64,000 nt of DNA. Source: Ampelomyces quisqualis. Taxonomy: Eukaryota > Ascomycota > Dothideomycetes > Pleosporales > Phaeosphaeriaceae. Where the stretch lies: contig JAGTXZ010000011.1 of the NCBI GenBank assembly GCA_018398575.1, positions 2,108,001 through 2,172,000 on the forward strand, read 5' to 3'. The translations under genes and the position numbers were made by a program. Below, in pieces: positions 21,803 through 32,362 of the stretch; position 1 is the first letter of the stretch; every line of letters begins with the position of its first letter. The notes beneath the pieces are model-generated. The model was not told where the DNA came from. It searched no databases and worked only from the letters and a program-made list of their open reading frames with translations.

Positions 21803-22816
21803 ATGAATATACACGGCTACCTATCTGTGTGCCTACTCTGCCTACACCTCACGCTCGCACCGGGTGTTTTAGCACGCACGCCCCACTCGTGCTACTACGA
21901 CGCCAACGCCCTCGCCGCAGACGACTTCCTACCCTGCTACACGACCACCACGTCAACGCACTACCCCTGCTGCCGCGCGGGCGACAAATGTCTCGAGAAT
22001 AACGCCTGCTACGACGCTGACAGCGGCGTGACGTATCAGTTCGGGTGTACCGACGCGTCCTTTGTCTCTGGATTCTGTCCTCGGAAATGCGGCCTCAGCA
22101 CGGCAAAAAGCCACTGGGTCGGACTCGTCTTTTGCAACGGCACCAACGGGCTACCGAGTGATTCGTGGGTGTGCCATCATCCTGACAACTGCGGGCGTAC
22201 AGGGTCTTGTGTGGCGGACTGGAGCGATGGGATCAGCAAAAAGCCGCGGGTGGGGTGTGGGGATTTGAAGCATGGAGAGGACTATGTGGCGTTTGAAGCG
22301 AGTTGGACGTTGAGCGATGTTGTTGCTTTGCCGTCTGCGTCGAGGACGGCGAGTTGGTGGGCGGCGAATGCGGCGAGGTATGCTTCGGTGAGTAGCACTA
22401 CTTTGACGACGGCGTTTACGTATCCGAGTCGGACGCTTGGGATGAGCACGACTGCGTCTACGTCTGTGGCTACACCCATATCGACAAGTTCGGTACCGCA
22501 ACAAGCGTCTTCGAACAAGAAGACTGTTGCTCTGGGTGCCGGGTTGGGCATCGGACTGGGCATTCCGGTTCTTCTTTGCATCATGGCTCTTACTTTTTTC
22601 CATATCCGCCGCCAACGCAAGAAGTTCAATGCCGCGAACAAACAGGGTTACATGAACTCGGCAGACGAGAAGCACGCTGCGGCTTCGAAGTTGCAAGGGT
22701 CGAGCGTGATTGGGATGGCCATAGGGTCGCCAGGCGTGTCGCCTGAGACGGTGCAAGAGGAGTTTGGCAGCTGGGGACGAGACGGGCCGCTGCGTGTGCA
22801 TGAGTTGAGTACCTGA
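21803..22816 (+). CDS. Cys-rich single-pass surface protein, unknown function
   Basis: A signal peptide (MNIHGYLSVCLLCLHLTLAP, then GVLA) precedes a Cys-rich ectodomain of about 165 residues beginning HSCYYDANALAADDFLPC and containing YPCCRAGDKCLENNACYD, FCPRKCGL, VGLVFCNGTNGLPSD and NCGRTGSC. A Ser/Thr-rich stalk follows (about residues 195-245), then one transmembrane helix (VALGAGLGIGLGIPVLLCIM, about 250-275), a basic stop-transfer sequence (HIRRQRKKF) and a short cytosolic tail. Such signal/Cys/stalk/TM proteins are common in filamentous ascomycetes as predicted surface proteins; I know no function. An in-frame non-ATG extension to 21755 was rejected in favour of this ATG, which starts the signal peptide. 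Confidence 0.8.
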   Translation: MNIHGYLSVCLLCLHLTLAPGVLARTPHSCYYDANALAADDFLPCYTTTTSTHYPCCRAGDKCLENNACYDADSGVTYQFGCTDASFVSGFCPRKCGLSTAKSHWVGLVFCNGTNGLPSDSWVCHHPDNCGRTGSCVADWSDGISKKPRVGCGDLKHGEDYVAFEASWTLSDVVALPSASRTASWWAANAARYASVSSTTLTTAFTYPSRTLGMSTTASTSVATPISTSSVPQQASSNKKTVALGAGLGIGLGIPVLLCIMALTFFHIRRQRKKFNAANKQGYMNSADEKHAAASKLQGSSVIGMAIGSPGVSPETVQEEFGSWGRDGPLRVHELST

Positions 22817-22856
22817 TAGGAGCGATGGGTACTGTCATAGCTCTGACGGCACACGT

Positions 22857-23467
22857 CTAATCACTCATCTCTTCGTCCTCACTCGCAGCATCCACTCGCG
22901 CCAGTACTTCATTCTCTCTCATCCTCTCTTTATCTGCCGCTTTCTGCACACTCTGCATCATCGGCAATGCGTCTTTGCCCTCCCAAGCCTTGGCTCTCTT
23001 GACGATGATCTGCGACCGCCTGATGACGTCCTCCTCTGCCTTCCTAATCGTGCCGCTCACACGAACCACTCGTAGTACGACTGGCACGTCGCTTGGTTTC
23101 GGCAGGTGCGTGATGTACGTGAGCGCGGCCCAGACCATTTGGTAGTGGTCGCGCGGACAGCGGATTATGGCGGTGGACGTGGAGGGGGACCAGTAGTTGA
23201 CTGTCAAATGCCCATGAGTAAGCGAATCCGCGCGAAGCAAGAGCGTCCTGACCCACCCTTGAGTCCCGTCGACACCAAGCCCATGCCATAGTCGCCGAAC
23301 AGTTCCTCGACGTGGTCGCGCACCAGACGTGCGAGGGCTCCGGCGTGGAAGGTATCAGGCGTAGGTGAGTGTATCTGGACCAGATCGGGGAGCTGCGTCT
23401 TGCTCTTTGCGACGGGCTCGGGGTAGAGAAAGTGCACCACGAGATAGCGGTGCTTGACGCGAACCAT
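22857..23467 (-). CDS. POP5: RNase P/MRP subunit POP5
   Basis: Pop5 is a protein subunit shared by RNase P (tRNA 5' maturation) and RNase MRP (rRNA processing). Exons 23257-23467 and 22857-23200, with a 56-nt intron, give 184 residues. Exon 1 begins MVRVKHRYLVVHFLYPE, the characteristic Pop5 start; after the splice come VNYWSPSTSTAIIRCPRDHY and VPVVLRVVRVSGTIRKAEED, followed by the RRSQ segment. The C-terminal tail is acidic. A longer frame upstream of the ATG is open but not conserved. It is tail-to-tail with the surface-protein gene, the two stop codons being only about 40 bp apart, so their 3' UTRs must overlap. Confidence 0.92.
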
Positions 23468-23911
23468 GATGGATGTCGGGTGTGGTTGCGCGACGGATGC
23501 CGGGATGGTGCTGGCGTGTCGCGTGGGCGTCCGAGTCGGAGTGAAGGCGACAGGAAATTGGTTTCTGTGGCACCAGAGCAACTGCGTTCCCAAACAAAGA
23601 GCGGCCTAGTAGTGGATATCCTCGACGACGGCAAGCAGCATCCTCACGCGCTCTTTTCTCTCTTACGCCTTTGCGCAAACCCCGGGAATTCCATTCAGCA
23701 GCACAGCCAGCCAGCCTTGCGCCTCTATCGCGATCAAGAAGCCGCGGCCGGTAGCTAGCTGAGCTTGGCGATGACGCGCCCGGTTCGCGGCAGCATCCCC
23801 AGCTTTCGTTCGTCTCCTGCAAACACAGCCACACAACCCCCGGACGCCGAACACAGCACATTGCTATCTCGAGGCTTGATCTCGCCGGCCAAGAAGCCCC
23901 CCGCATCTCGA

Positions 23912-24761
23912 ATGGCATCTTCATCGACGGCCACGCCGCTGCTATAGTACGCCGCCCCTCCTTCACACTCACCACGCCCGAACACATCTAACACGTGCCA
24001 GCGCATGCATAGCCCACAACACCACCGTGCTGACCGAGCACACCGCCTCGGCCTCCTCCAACGCCTCATCGCTCGTCTCCGTCGTCCTCCCCAGCCTCGA
24101 CCACAAGCCGCCTGCGCGCCGCACCATCGACCAAAACAAGCACTTCATCCACTGCCTCATCAAGTCCTCCTCGGACTTTCCCGCCTCGCAGGCCAGCGCC
24201 GGCGGCCTGACGTTCCTCGTCATCGCGGAGCGCGAGCTCGGCCAGCGCATTCCCTTTGGCTTCCTGGCGAACCTCGAGAAGAAGTTCTTTGCCGAATTCG
24301 ACGCCGCCGAGACCGACTTTGCGCATTTGCCGCCGTATGGCTGCGCGAGCTTTAATGGCGCGCTGAAGCGCCTCATGGCGGAGCAGGGGGGCACGTATGC
24401 CGGTCAGCAGGATGCGCTGCGCACGGCACAAAAGGAGATTGATGGCGTGAGGGAGATTATGACGGAGAACATTGAGCGCGTGCTCGAGCGCGGCGAGCAT
24501 ATGAATGTGCTGGTCGACAAGACGGGGCGGCTGGGCGAGAATGCGCGGGACTTTAGGGTCAGGAGTCGCACGCTCAAGAGGAGAATGTGGTGGAAAAATG
24601 TCAAGTTGATGGTTTTGCTGTGCTTGGTGGTTATTTTCTTGATGTACCTGTTCGTCGGGTTTGGGTGTGGTCTGCCTGGTAAGTCCCTCCCCAAGACCGT
24701 CCATTCCCCCAACATCAAAACTGACATCAAAACAGCTTGGGGCCGATGTCTGCGTCACTAG
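23912..24761 (+). CDS. VAMP7-like longin R-SNARE
   Basis: A vesicle SNARE of endosome/vacuole fusion. Exons 23912-23946, 24002-24678 and 24736-24761 give 245 residues. The longin domain begins MASSSTATPLLYACIAHNTT, with the first intron inside the Tyr codon, and continues to about residue 140 (LTFLVIAERELGQRIPFGFL; EKKFFAEF). The SNARE motif includes REIMTENIERVLERGEHMNV, with the zero-layer Arg in IERVLERG, then LVDKTGRLGENARDF. A single C-terminal membrane anchor (KLMVLLCLVVIFLMYLFVGF) is followed by GCGLP and, after the last intron, AWGRCLRH. All phases close. An open frame upstream of 23912 is not similar to longin domains. Confidence 0.9.
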
Positions 24762-25224
24762 AACCTCCCTACGCCAGTCACCAACATGCTTGGAAAAAAA
24801 CGACATCACCAAAAGACAAACACTGTCTGGACTGATTCCTTCCATTCACCTGTACACATAGCAACGGCGAGGCGTTTGGCGTACCCCTCTATACCAATTC
24901 AATTCAAACCCAGAGACCTTCCGTATCCCCCTTTCTTACCATTCCCATCAACGCCCGCCTGATGCAAACCCCAACCCCTCCCTTGCCTTGCCCCACACAT
25001 GTGCACCCCCAAGAAAACCCCAACCCCCCATGGCCGAAAATTGGAAACAACTTCCCCAAATGCAAGAAATACAAGAAAGACAATTCAAGACATCAGAACA
25101 GTCCCACAACAATGTCCACAAAGTACGCCTAGTCTAATGCTTTGAACAGTCTCTACGATGATTGGTATATAGAATGGATCATCTGAGCAAGACCAGATGT
25201 GAACGCCAAATCTACTTTTTGTAC

Positions 25225-25325
25225 TTTGATATGTCTTGTGTGTGTGTGAGAGAGAAAGAGAAAGAGAGCGCGGCCAAATACGTGCAACCAGCAGCGAGGG
25301 GTTTTTTTTTCTTAAAAAAAAACAA
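25225..25325. repeat. Low-complexity GT/GA tract and T-run/A-run
   Basis: A (GT)n stretch running into (GA)n-type sequence, then a run of T followed by a run of A just downstream of the stop codon of the pyrimidine gene, in the convergent 3' region shared with the VAMP7 gene. Probably in 3' UTRs. Confidence 0.7.
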
Positions 25326-25329
25326 ATAT

Positions 25330-28300
25330 TTACGGAGCCATGACCATTGCGAGCAGAGCCATGCGGGTGTACAGTCCGTACCGCATCTGTCGTCGTGTTA
25401 GCTCAGCTGTCGTCAAAAAGCGTGCAGCGAAAACTTGCCTGTCTAAAGTACGCCGCTCGTGGGTCAAAGTCCACCTCCTCGTGAATCTCATTGTTCCTTG
25501 GCAGTGGGTGCATGACTATCATGTGGGCCTTTGCACCCTTCAACAACTTGTTGTCAATGACAAACGCGTCCTTGACTCGCTCGTAGCTTTCAACGTTTGG
25601 GAACCGCTCTTTTTGCACGCGTGTGCAGTAGAGCACGTCGGAAGCTGCGACAATCTCCGAGGTGAGCTCGTTGGAGATGGTGTTGAGCTGGCCGCGGGAT
25701 TTGAGGGAGTCGCGTACACCTTGGGGCATGCCCAGAGACTCAGGTGACACGAGGTTGACAGTCACGTCGTAGTGTGAGAGTAACTCGCAGAGAGAGTGCA
25801 CGGTGCGGCCATACTTGAGGTCGCCGACGAACGTAATGTTGAGGCCGTTGACGGTACCCAGCTCCTCGCGGATGGTGAAGATGTCGAGCAGCGCTTGCGT
25901 TGGGTGCTCGCGGCTGCCATTGCCGGCATTGATGACGGGCACGTCCGAGAACTTTGCGGCGATGTCGATTGCCTCTGCATTCGGGTGTCGCAAAACGATT
26001 CCGTCGGAGTAGCACCCCAAGGTGCGGATGGTGTCACCGATGGACTCGCCCTTCTGGGTAGACGACACAGACTCGTTGATGACGACAACTTCACCGCCCA
26101 GACGCTTCATAGCCGCGTCGAAAGATGCCGACGTCCTGGTTGAGGGCTCGAAGAACATGGTGCACAGAACACGACCTTTGAGAATATCAAGACAGCCCTG
26201 TCTTTGGGCACCAAGACGCATCTCCTGAGCAATGGTGAATAGAAGGTGGAGGTCCGCGCGGGAGAACTGTTTGACGGACGTGATGTGTTTTCCCTTGAAC
26301 GGAGACTTTGCGAGCAATTGTGACAAAGACAGCGAGGCATTGAGTCTGGCTAGCTCCGTGTTTGACTGTTCGTGCGCTTCAGGAGCCGGGAAGAACTCCT
26401 GGCAGTCGACCTTGGTCACCTCGAGATCGTAGTGGCGAGTAATTGCCTCAATGAGGAGCTTAGCGTTCTTGACATTGGTGACAAGCGGCGTCTGGTAGTC
26501 GACAGCCATACGGCGGGTGCGGTATCCTCGACTCATGTAATTGGCAGGTCGTCGGAAGCGGTTGCTCGATGGCAGATTGATGTACAGGTCGATAAGGTTG
26601 TTTGCCAAATGTTGTGTCAAAGAGTATTCCGCTTTCTGTTCCTCGTGGTCACCGCTGGGAAGAGCCTCCAGGAATTTGACTGGGAAACCATGCTCCTGGA
26701 TGTAGTCCGCAGTTCCAGCAGTTGCAAAGAGCTTGTAGCCCATCTTGTGCAAGCGCTCGATGGATGGCAGCATCTCCAGCTTATCCTTGAAAGAACCAAT
26801 GGAGAGGAGAATATTCTTGTTTGGCAGCCTGAATCCAGTGGCAATAAGTCCCTTCAAGTACGCTTCGTATTTGGTACGTCCGAAGCATGCAACCTCACCA
26901 GTGGAGGCCATCTCAACACCGAGCACAGGGTCTGCGCCAGACAGACGAGAGAAGGAGAATTGTGGGACCTTTACGCCGACATACTCGGCGGGGATATTCA
27001 CAGAAGGGTATTCAACAAGAGGCAGACCGGCCATAGCCTTGGTAGCCATCTCGATGAGATCAACGCCCATGACTTTGGAGACGAATGGGAATGAACGAGA
27101 AGCGCGGACGTTTGTCTCTATGACCTTGATCTCGTTGTCTTTGGCGATGAACTGGATGTTGTACGGTCCTGTGATATTAAGCGCCGCTCCGATCTTTTTG
27201 GTGGCGTCTTCAATCTGGCGGACGGTCTCTGGGTCCAGGCTAGAGACTATGTATTAGTATTCGCGTCGCAGGATGGGATGAAGTGAAGAGGAACGTACTC
27301 TTGAGGTGGCAGGATCAAGGTCGCATCGCCCGAATGCACGCCAGCATTCTCCACATGCTCCGAGATGAAGTGACCAATCATGGTACCGTTGCGAGCGACA
27401 GCATCCATTTCGATCTCTTTCGCGTTCTCGATGTACTTGGTAATCACCACGGGGTGCTCTTTGGACACGTCCACTGCTTGAGCCAAAAAGTTCGCCAGGT
27501 CGTGCTCCGAGTAGACCGTGTTCATGGCAGCGCCGGATAGAACATACGATGGGCGCACCAAGACTGGGTAGGTGACCTCTTTGCAGAACTTCTTAGCCTC
27601 TTCGAGTGATGTCAGTTCCTTCCATGCTGGCTGGTCGACGCCAATACGGTCGAGCATGCGAGAGAACTTGTATCGGTTCTCGGCATTGTCGATCATCTCA
27701 GGCGAGGTGCCCAAAATTTTGACTCCCATGCGGTGCAGGGCTAAAGCGATGTTATTAGGAGTTTGTCCACCAAAGGATGCTAGTACGCCGCTGGAGTTCT
27801 CGAGAGCGTAGATGTCCAAAACCTGTTGGATAGGTCAGCGGGTGTGCCAGCATTTCGTGACATCTCGCCACACTCACAGTCTCGAGTGAGATGTCCTCGA
27901 AGTATAATCTTCCACTTTCATCAAAATCAGCTGACGGAAACGTTAGCCAAGTCGTGAATGTCCACGGAGGTGAAAAACTTACTGCTCACGGTTTCTGGAT
28001 TCTATGGTGTCAAATGTCAGCGATTATCTTTAAGATGTCTTACCTTGGAGAGATATAGGTGCGGGGAGGCGAAGAGCCACCTGTAGATGACTAGTACGTA
28101 CATACTGCACAGAGGTTAGCACTTTTATCTTGACTGCAAAGTTGTGGGAACAAGCAAGAGGCGAGGAGAAGACAACACCTGCCATCCTGGTAGCGGCGAG
28201 ACGAAAGATATTGCAGGAATTATGTGCCAGGAGAGTACGCAAGAAATGGAAGCAGGGAAAGAATCTATAGAGGTACTCACATTGATCATGACAGTCTTGT

Positions 28301-31300
28301 ATCCCTGCTCTCTCAACGTTCGGATGGCACGGACGGAGCACCAATCAAACTCGACAGATGATCCGATACGGTATACGCCAGAGCCCAATACCATGACACC
28401 CTTGTCGTCGAAGCTGACATCGTGCTCAGTACCGTTATATGTGAGGTAGAGATAGTTTGTCACGGCGGGAAACTCGGCGGCCACAGTATCAATTTGCTTG
28501 ACGAAAGGCAGGATGCCTGCATCAACACGAACACGGCGGACGGCAAGCTCGTTGGTATCCCAGAATTTTGCAAGCTGACGGTCGGAGTATCCCAGCTGCT
28601 TTGCTCTCTTCAATAGAGGGAACGTGATACTCACTGTGTTGTAGCCTGACATCAGCTTCTCGAAGTTGCTGAGGTCCTTGAGACGGCTGAGGAACCATTT
28701 GTCAATCTGGGTCATCTCCCAGATCTTATCGACGGAGTAGTCTGATTTCATGGCGTTGGCGATGGCGAACAGTCGCTGATCAGAAGGAGTCTGTAACTCT
28801 TGATCGATGCCCATGAGAGCTGCGGTCTCGTTGAAGCCGAGGTTGTTGGGATCGATCTCTCTGATGGCCTTTTGAATCGCTTCTTCAAAGGTTCTACCAA
28901 TACTCATGACCTCGCCAACACTCTTCATGGAGGATCCGAGAAGTGTCGAAACACGCGTGAACTTCTTCAAGTCCCAACGGGGGATCTTAACAACGACGTA
29001 GTCGAGCGATGGCTCGAAACACGCGCAGGTGACTCGTGTGACTGAGTTGGAGATCTCGTTCAACGGAATGTTAAGGCCAAGCTTGGCTGCGACAAAGGCA
29101 AGGGGATAGCCAGTGGCCTTGGAAGCCAAGGCTGATGAACGAGACAAGCGAGCATTTACTTCGATGATACAGTATTCACGAGAAAATGGGTTCAATGCGT
29201 ATTGGATGTTGCATTCTCCAACAACACCGAGGTGACGGATGACGTTGACTGCGGTTGTGCGGAGCATGTTATAATCCTCGTCAGAGAGAGTTTGAGAGGG
29301 AGCGACCACGATGGAATCTCCAGTGTGAATGCCAAGGGGATCAAAGTTCTCCATGTTACAGACAGTGATACAGTTGTCGCGGGCGTCTCGGACGACTTCG
29401 TATTCGATCTCCTTCCATCCCTTCATACTGCGCTCGATGAGCACTTGGGGGCTGGCAGCAAAGGCTTTGTTGCAAAGATCGAGCAGCTGAGCTTCATCGT
29501 AGGCAAAGCCGCTTCCAAGACCTCCCAAAGCATAGGCAGCTCGGACAATGACAGGGAAGCCGATGTCCTTGACAGCTCGCATAGCTTCTTCTACGCTGTT
29601 GGCGGATGCTGACTTGGCGCACTTCTCGCCAATGGACTCCATGCTACGAGCGAAAAGCTCTCGGTCTTCTGTGGTGATGATGGTATCTATGGGTGTTCCC
29701 AGCACCTTCACACCGAGGCCCTCAAACTCATCCTTGAGCTGGATACCGACTTGGAGCGCGGTTTGGCCCCCGAAAGTGACGTATATACCATCGGGTCGCT
29801 CTTTCTGGATGACCTTGCGCACAAAGTCGGCATTGACGGGCAGGAAGTACACTTTATCGGCTAGACCTTTGGAGGTTTGGATCGTCGCAATGTTGGGGTT
29901 GATCAGGATAGTGTAGATGCCCTCCTCTTTCAGCGCCTTGATTGCCTGACTGCCAGAGTAATCAAACTCTCCGGCTTGGCCGATACTCAAGCCCCCGCTT
30001 CCGAGGACGAGGACCTTCTTTACGTCCACCCTTGGCGACTTCTTCTTGTTTTCCTCGAAGGTACCACCTGGAAATTCGACTGGCTTCGACATGATTTCGG
30101 TGGATTCCATAGACTTCTGTACGGTGCTGATAAACACATCAAACAAGTATTCGGTGTCACGAGGGCCGGGTGTATGTTCAGGGTGGAATTGTACGCTGAA
30201 GTAGGGCCTGCTTACGTGCCGAATTCCTTCGTTGCTGCCATCGTTGGCATTGACGAAAAGCTCTTCCCATCCATTTGGCAAAGTTTTCGAATCTACGGCG
30301 TAACCGTGGTTTTGCGAAGTGATGTGGCACTTGCCTGTGAGCAGACTCGTGCAGGGAATGTTCGCACCGCGGTTACCGAACTTCATCTTCAGTGTCTCCG
30401 CGCCGGCGGCACGCGCAAGCAGTTGATGACCCAAGCAGATACCAAAAATTGGCGTTCTTGCTTCGTCCATGGCGGCCTTGATGTGCTTGACCGTGTTTTC
30501 CATCATCGCGGGGTTACCAGGGCCGTTCGAGATAAACAGGCCATCGTACTCCTTGCCTGCAAGCTGCGGGAAGTCATAGTCCCACGGCACCTGCAATACC
30601 TCGACGCCTCTTCTGACCAGACATCTCAGCTGGTTGTATTTGAGACCGACGTCGACCGTCACGACGCGCACGGGGCGGCCAGAGGGGTGTTGGAGAGCGG
30701 TGGATGGGTCCGGAGACCAGAGCTTCGGCTCTTTGATGGAGACTGCTGCAGGGTCAGAAAATGAGGGTACAGCGTCTCTGCTCTTCTTTACCTTCGGCTA
30801 CGAGGTTCTTCGCATTTGGATCGACCCACTCGAGCTGCTCGAAGCTGCTCGTCCAGTCGTCGGCTTCGACTTCGTCGCCAGCCACGACCGCGGCCTTGAC
30901 TGCAGCGTTGGTGAGCGCAGTAGAGCCGGGTGCGGCGACGGTTCTTTGCAGAAGACGACCCAACATGCTTCCTTCTTCTCGAATGCGCTTCGTCAGCGCT
31001 CGTGTGTCGACGCCCGTGATGGCGGGAACGCCCTGCTCTTTCAGCCATGCGCCCAACGAAGAGGTGGCCAAGTGGTGCGAGTAGGCCTCCCCAGCGTAGT
31101 TTGCGACGACCAGACCGGCGATATGGATTTCCTTGGCCTCGAAGAGCGCCGGAACGTCCTTTAGCAGGCTGTCCATCTCTTGGCGCGAGGGTACGCCGTA
31201 GTTGCCCACGAGCGGGAAAGTGATGACCAGAATCTGGCCTCGGTAGGAGGGATCTGTGATGGACTCTGGGTAGCCCACCATGCCAGTCTGGAAGACCAGT

Positions 31301-31404
31301 TCCCCGGCAATGCTCTTGTCAGCGCCAAAGCTGCTTCCGAAGCAGACGTAGCCATCCTGGAGCTCGAGAGCCATGTTCTGGCTTTCATCCGCGCGAGGCG
31401 CCAT
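25330..31404 (-). CDS. URA2: Multifunctional carbamoyl-phosphate synthase / aspartate transcarbamylase
   Basis: Catalyses the first two steps of pyrimidine synthesis: carbamoyl phosphate from glutamine, bicarbonate and ATP, then carbamoyl aspartate. Exons (minus): 30792-31404, 28281-30742, 28102-28104, 27983-28001, 27878-27930, 27299-27822, 25439-27239, 25330-25386; all phases close, 1,843 residues. Domains in order: glutaminase (VTFPLVGNYG-type small-subunit start; nucleophile Cys in FGICLGHQLLARAAG); both CPSase halves (VLVLGSGGLSIGQAGEFDYS; VMVLGSGVYRIGSSVEFDW; MINYNPETVSTDFDESGRLY); MGS-like allosteric domain (KNILLSIGSFKDK); ATCase (FFEPSTRTSASFDAAM, HPTQALLDIFTI, MHPLPR). Oddities: the dihydroorotase-like domain of other fungal members (yeast Ura2 is 2,214 aa) appears absent; a 3-nt exon; a GC-AG last intron; a CAGCAG tandem acceptor before exon 2 (exon could start at 30745). 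The frame is open upstream to about 31500 and an extra 5' exon is possible. Confidence 0.93.
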
Positions 31405-32362
31405 AATGGAAGCGTGAGAGACAGCTCGAGGGCTTTGGGACCCTTTAGAAGCGAGACTGCCAGACGATTGTGAAGGAGCCACAGTGGTTGGGGCTGCGGA
31501 GGGAAAAAGTTTCGAGGCTCAAAATGTCGAGAACGGGTTAGCGGGGTCGCGCGTGCCCCACCAGCGAATGACGATGCTGGACGTCGATGTCTAGATGTTC
31601 GCAGCAGCAGCTTAACAAGCCGCTGCCCACCGTGCTTCCCATGGCTCTGGATTCACCCTTGCGAATGAGGCGTGTGGGCCTGTGGAGGTTGCAGGTGCAT
31701 TGCGTTGAACGGGGGAATGAATCTACAGCTGCAGCGTCTCCCATGTCCGGGCTGAAATGGAGACTGGTGGTGAAGATGGCTGCCACACACGTCTACAAGA
31801 GGATGCAACCAGGAACGCAGGACTTTGTGGAGGAGAAGCGACGGCAACAATTGGTGGCACATGTTCTGGTGGCCTCTGGCGGCGGCCCATGACACATGAG
31901 AGGGAGGCATACCACCTATCATGGAGGCAGGGCGGCCACACACCTCGCCGCGGGGTGCAGATCGGGATCGCATGCGAGATGTGTGATGCGGCCATCATGT
32001 GCAGCAAACGCCGCAAAGCTCTACAGGATGACGTGAGGAGTGGTGGTTATGGGCATGATTGCTTGCAGCATGTGAAGGCACCCCACATGCATGCGATGCC
32101 GTGCTGCGAGCGGCCTACCGGCGCAACCAATCACGCCGCAGCGGTCGTGCACACCCACCTCGACAAGAGTGCGCGATAAGAGCTGCTCACATGGGATGCG
32201 ATGGTGAAACAGGAAGCCTCGTGACACGAGCAACGCGGCGCGCGCTACCGAGTACTCGACACTACGACTACTCACTAGCCGTGACATGGACTGCACCCTC
32301 CCTCGCCCCAACCTCAACCGCCCCCTCTACTCGCAGCCACGCCGACCACTGGACTCGGTTCC
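31405..32362. promoter_or_regulatory. Divergent intergenic region, URA2 / YVC1
   Basis: About 960 bp between two divergent start codons. A pyrimidine-rich tract ending CGCAG just upstream of 31490 (read on the minus strand) looks like a splice acceptor and suggests a 5' UTR or short 5' coding exon of the pyrimidine gene. No other gene is apparent. Confidence 0.5.

Noticed and set aside
31405..31482. Upstream extension of the pyrimidine gene from a GTG at 31482
   Set aside because: No ATG in frame; the acceptor-like CGCAG upstream suggests an exon start or UTR instead. The ATG at 31404 was used.
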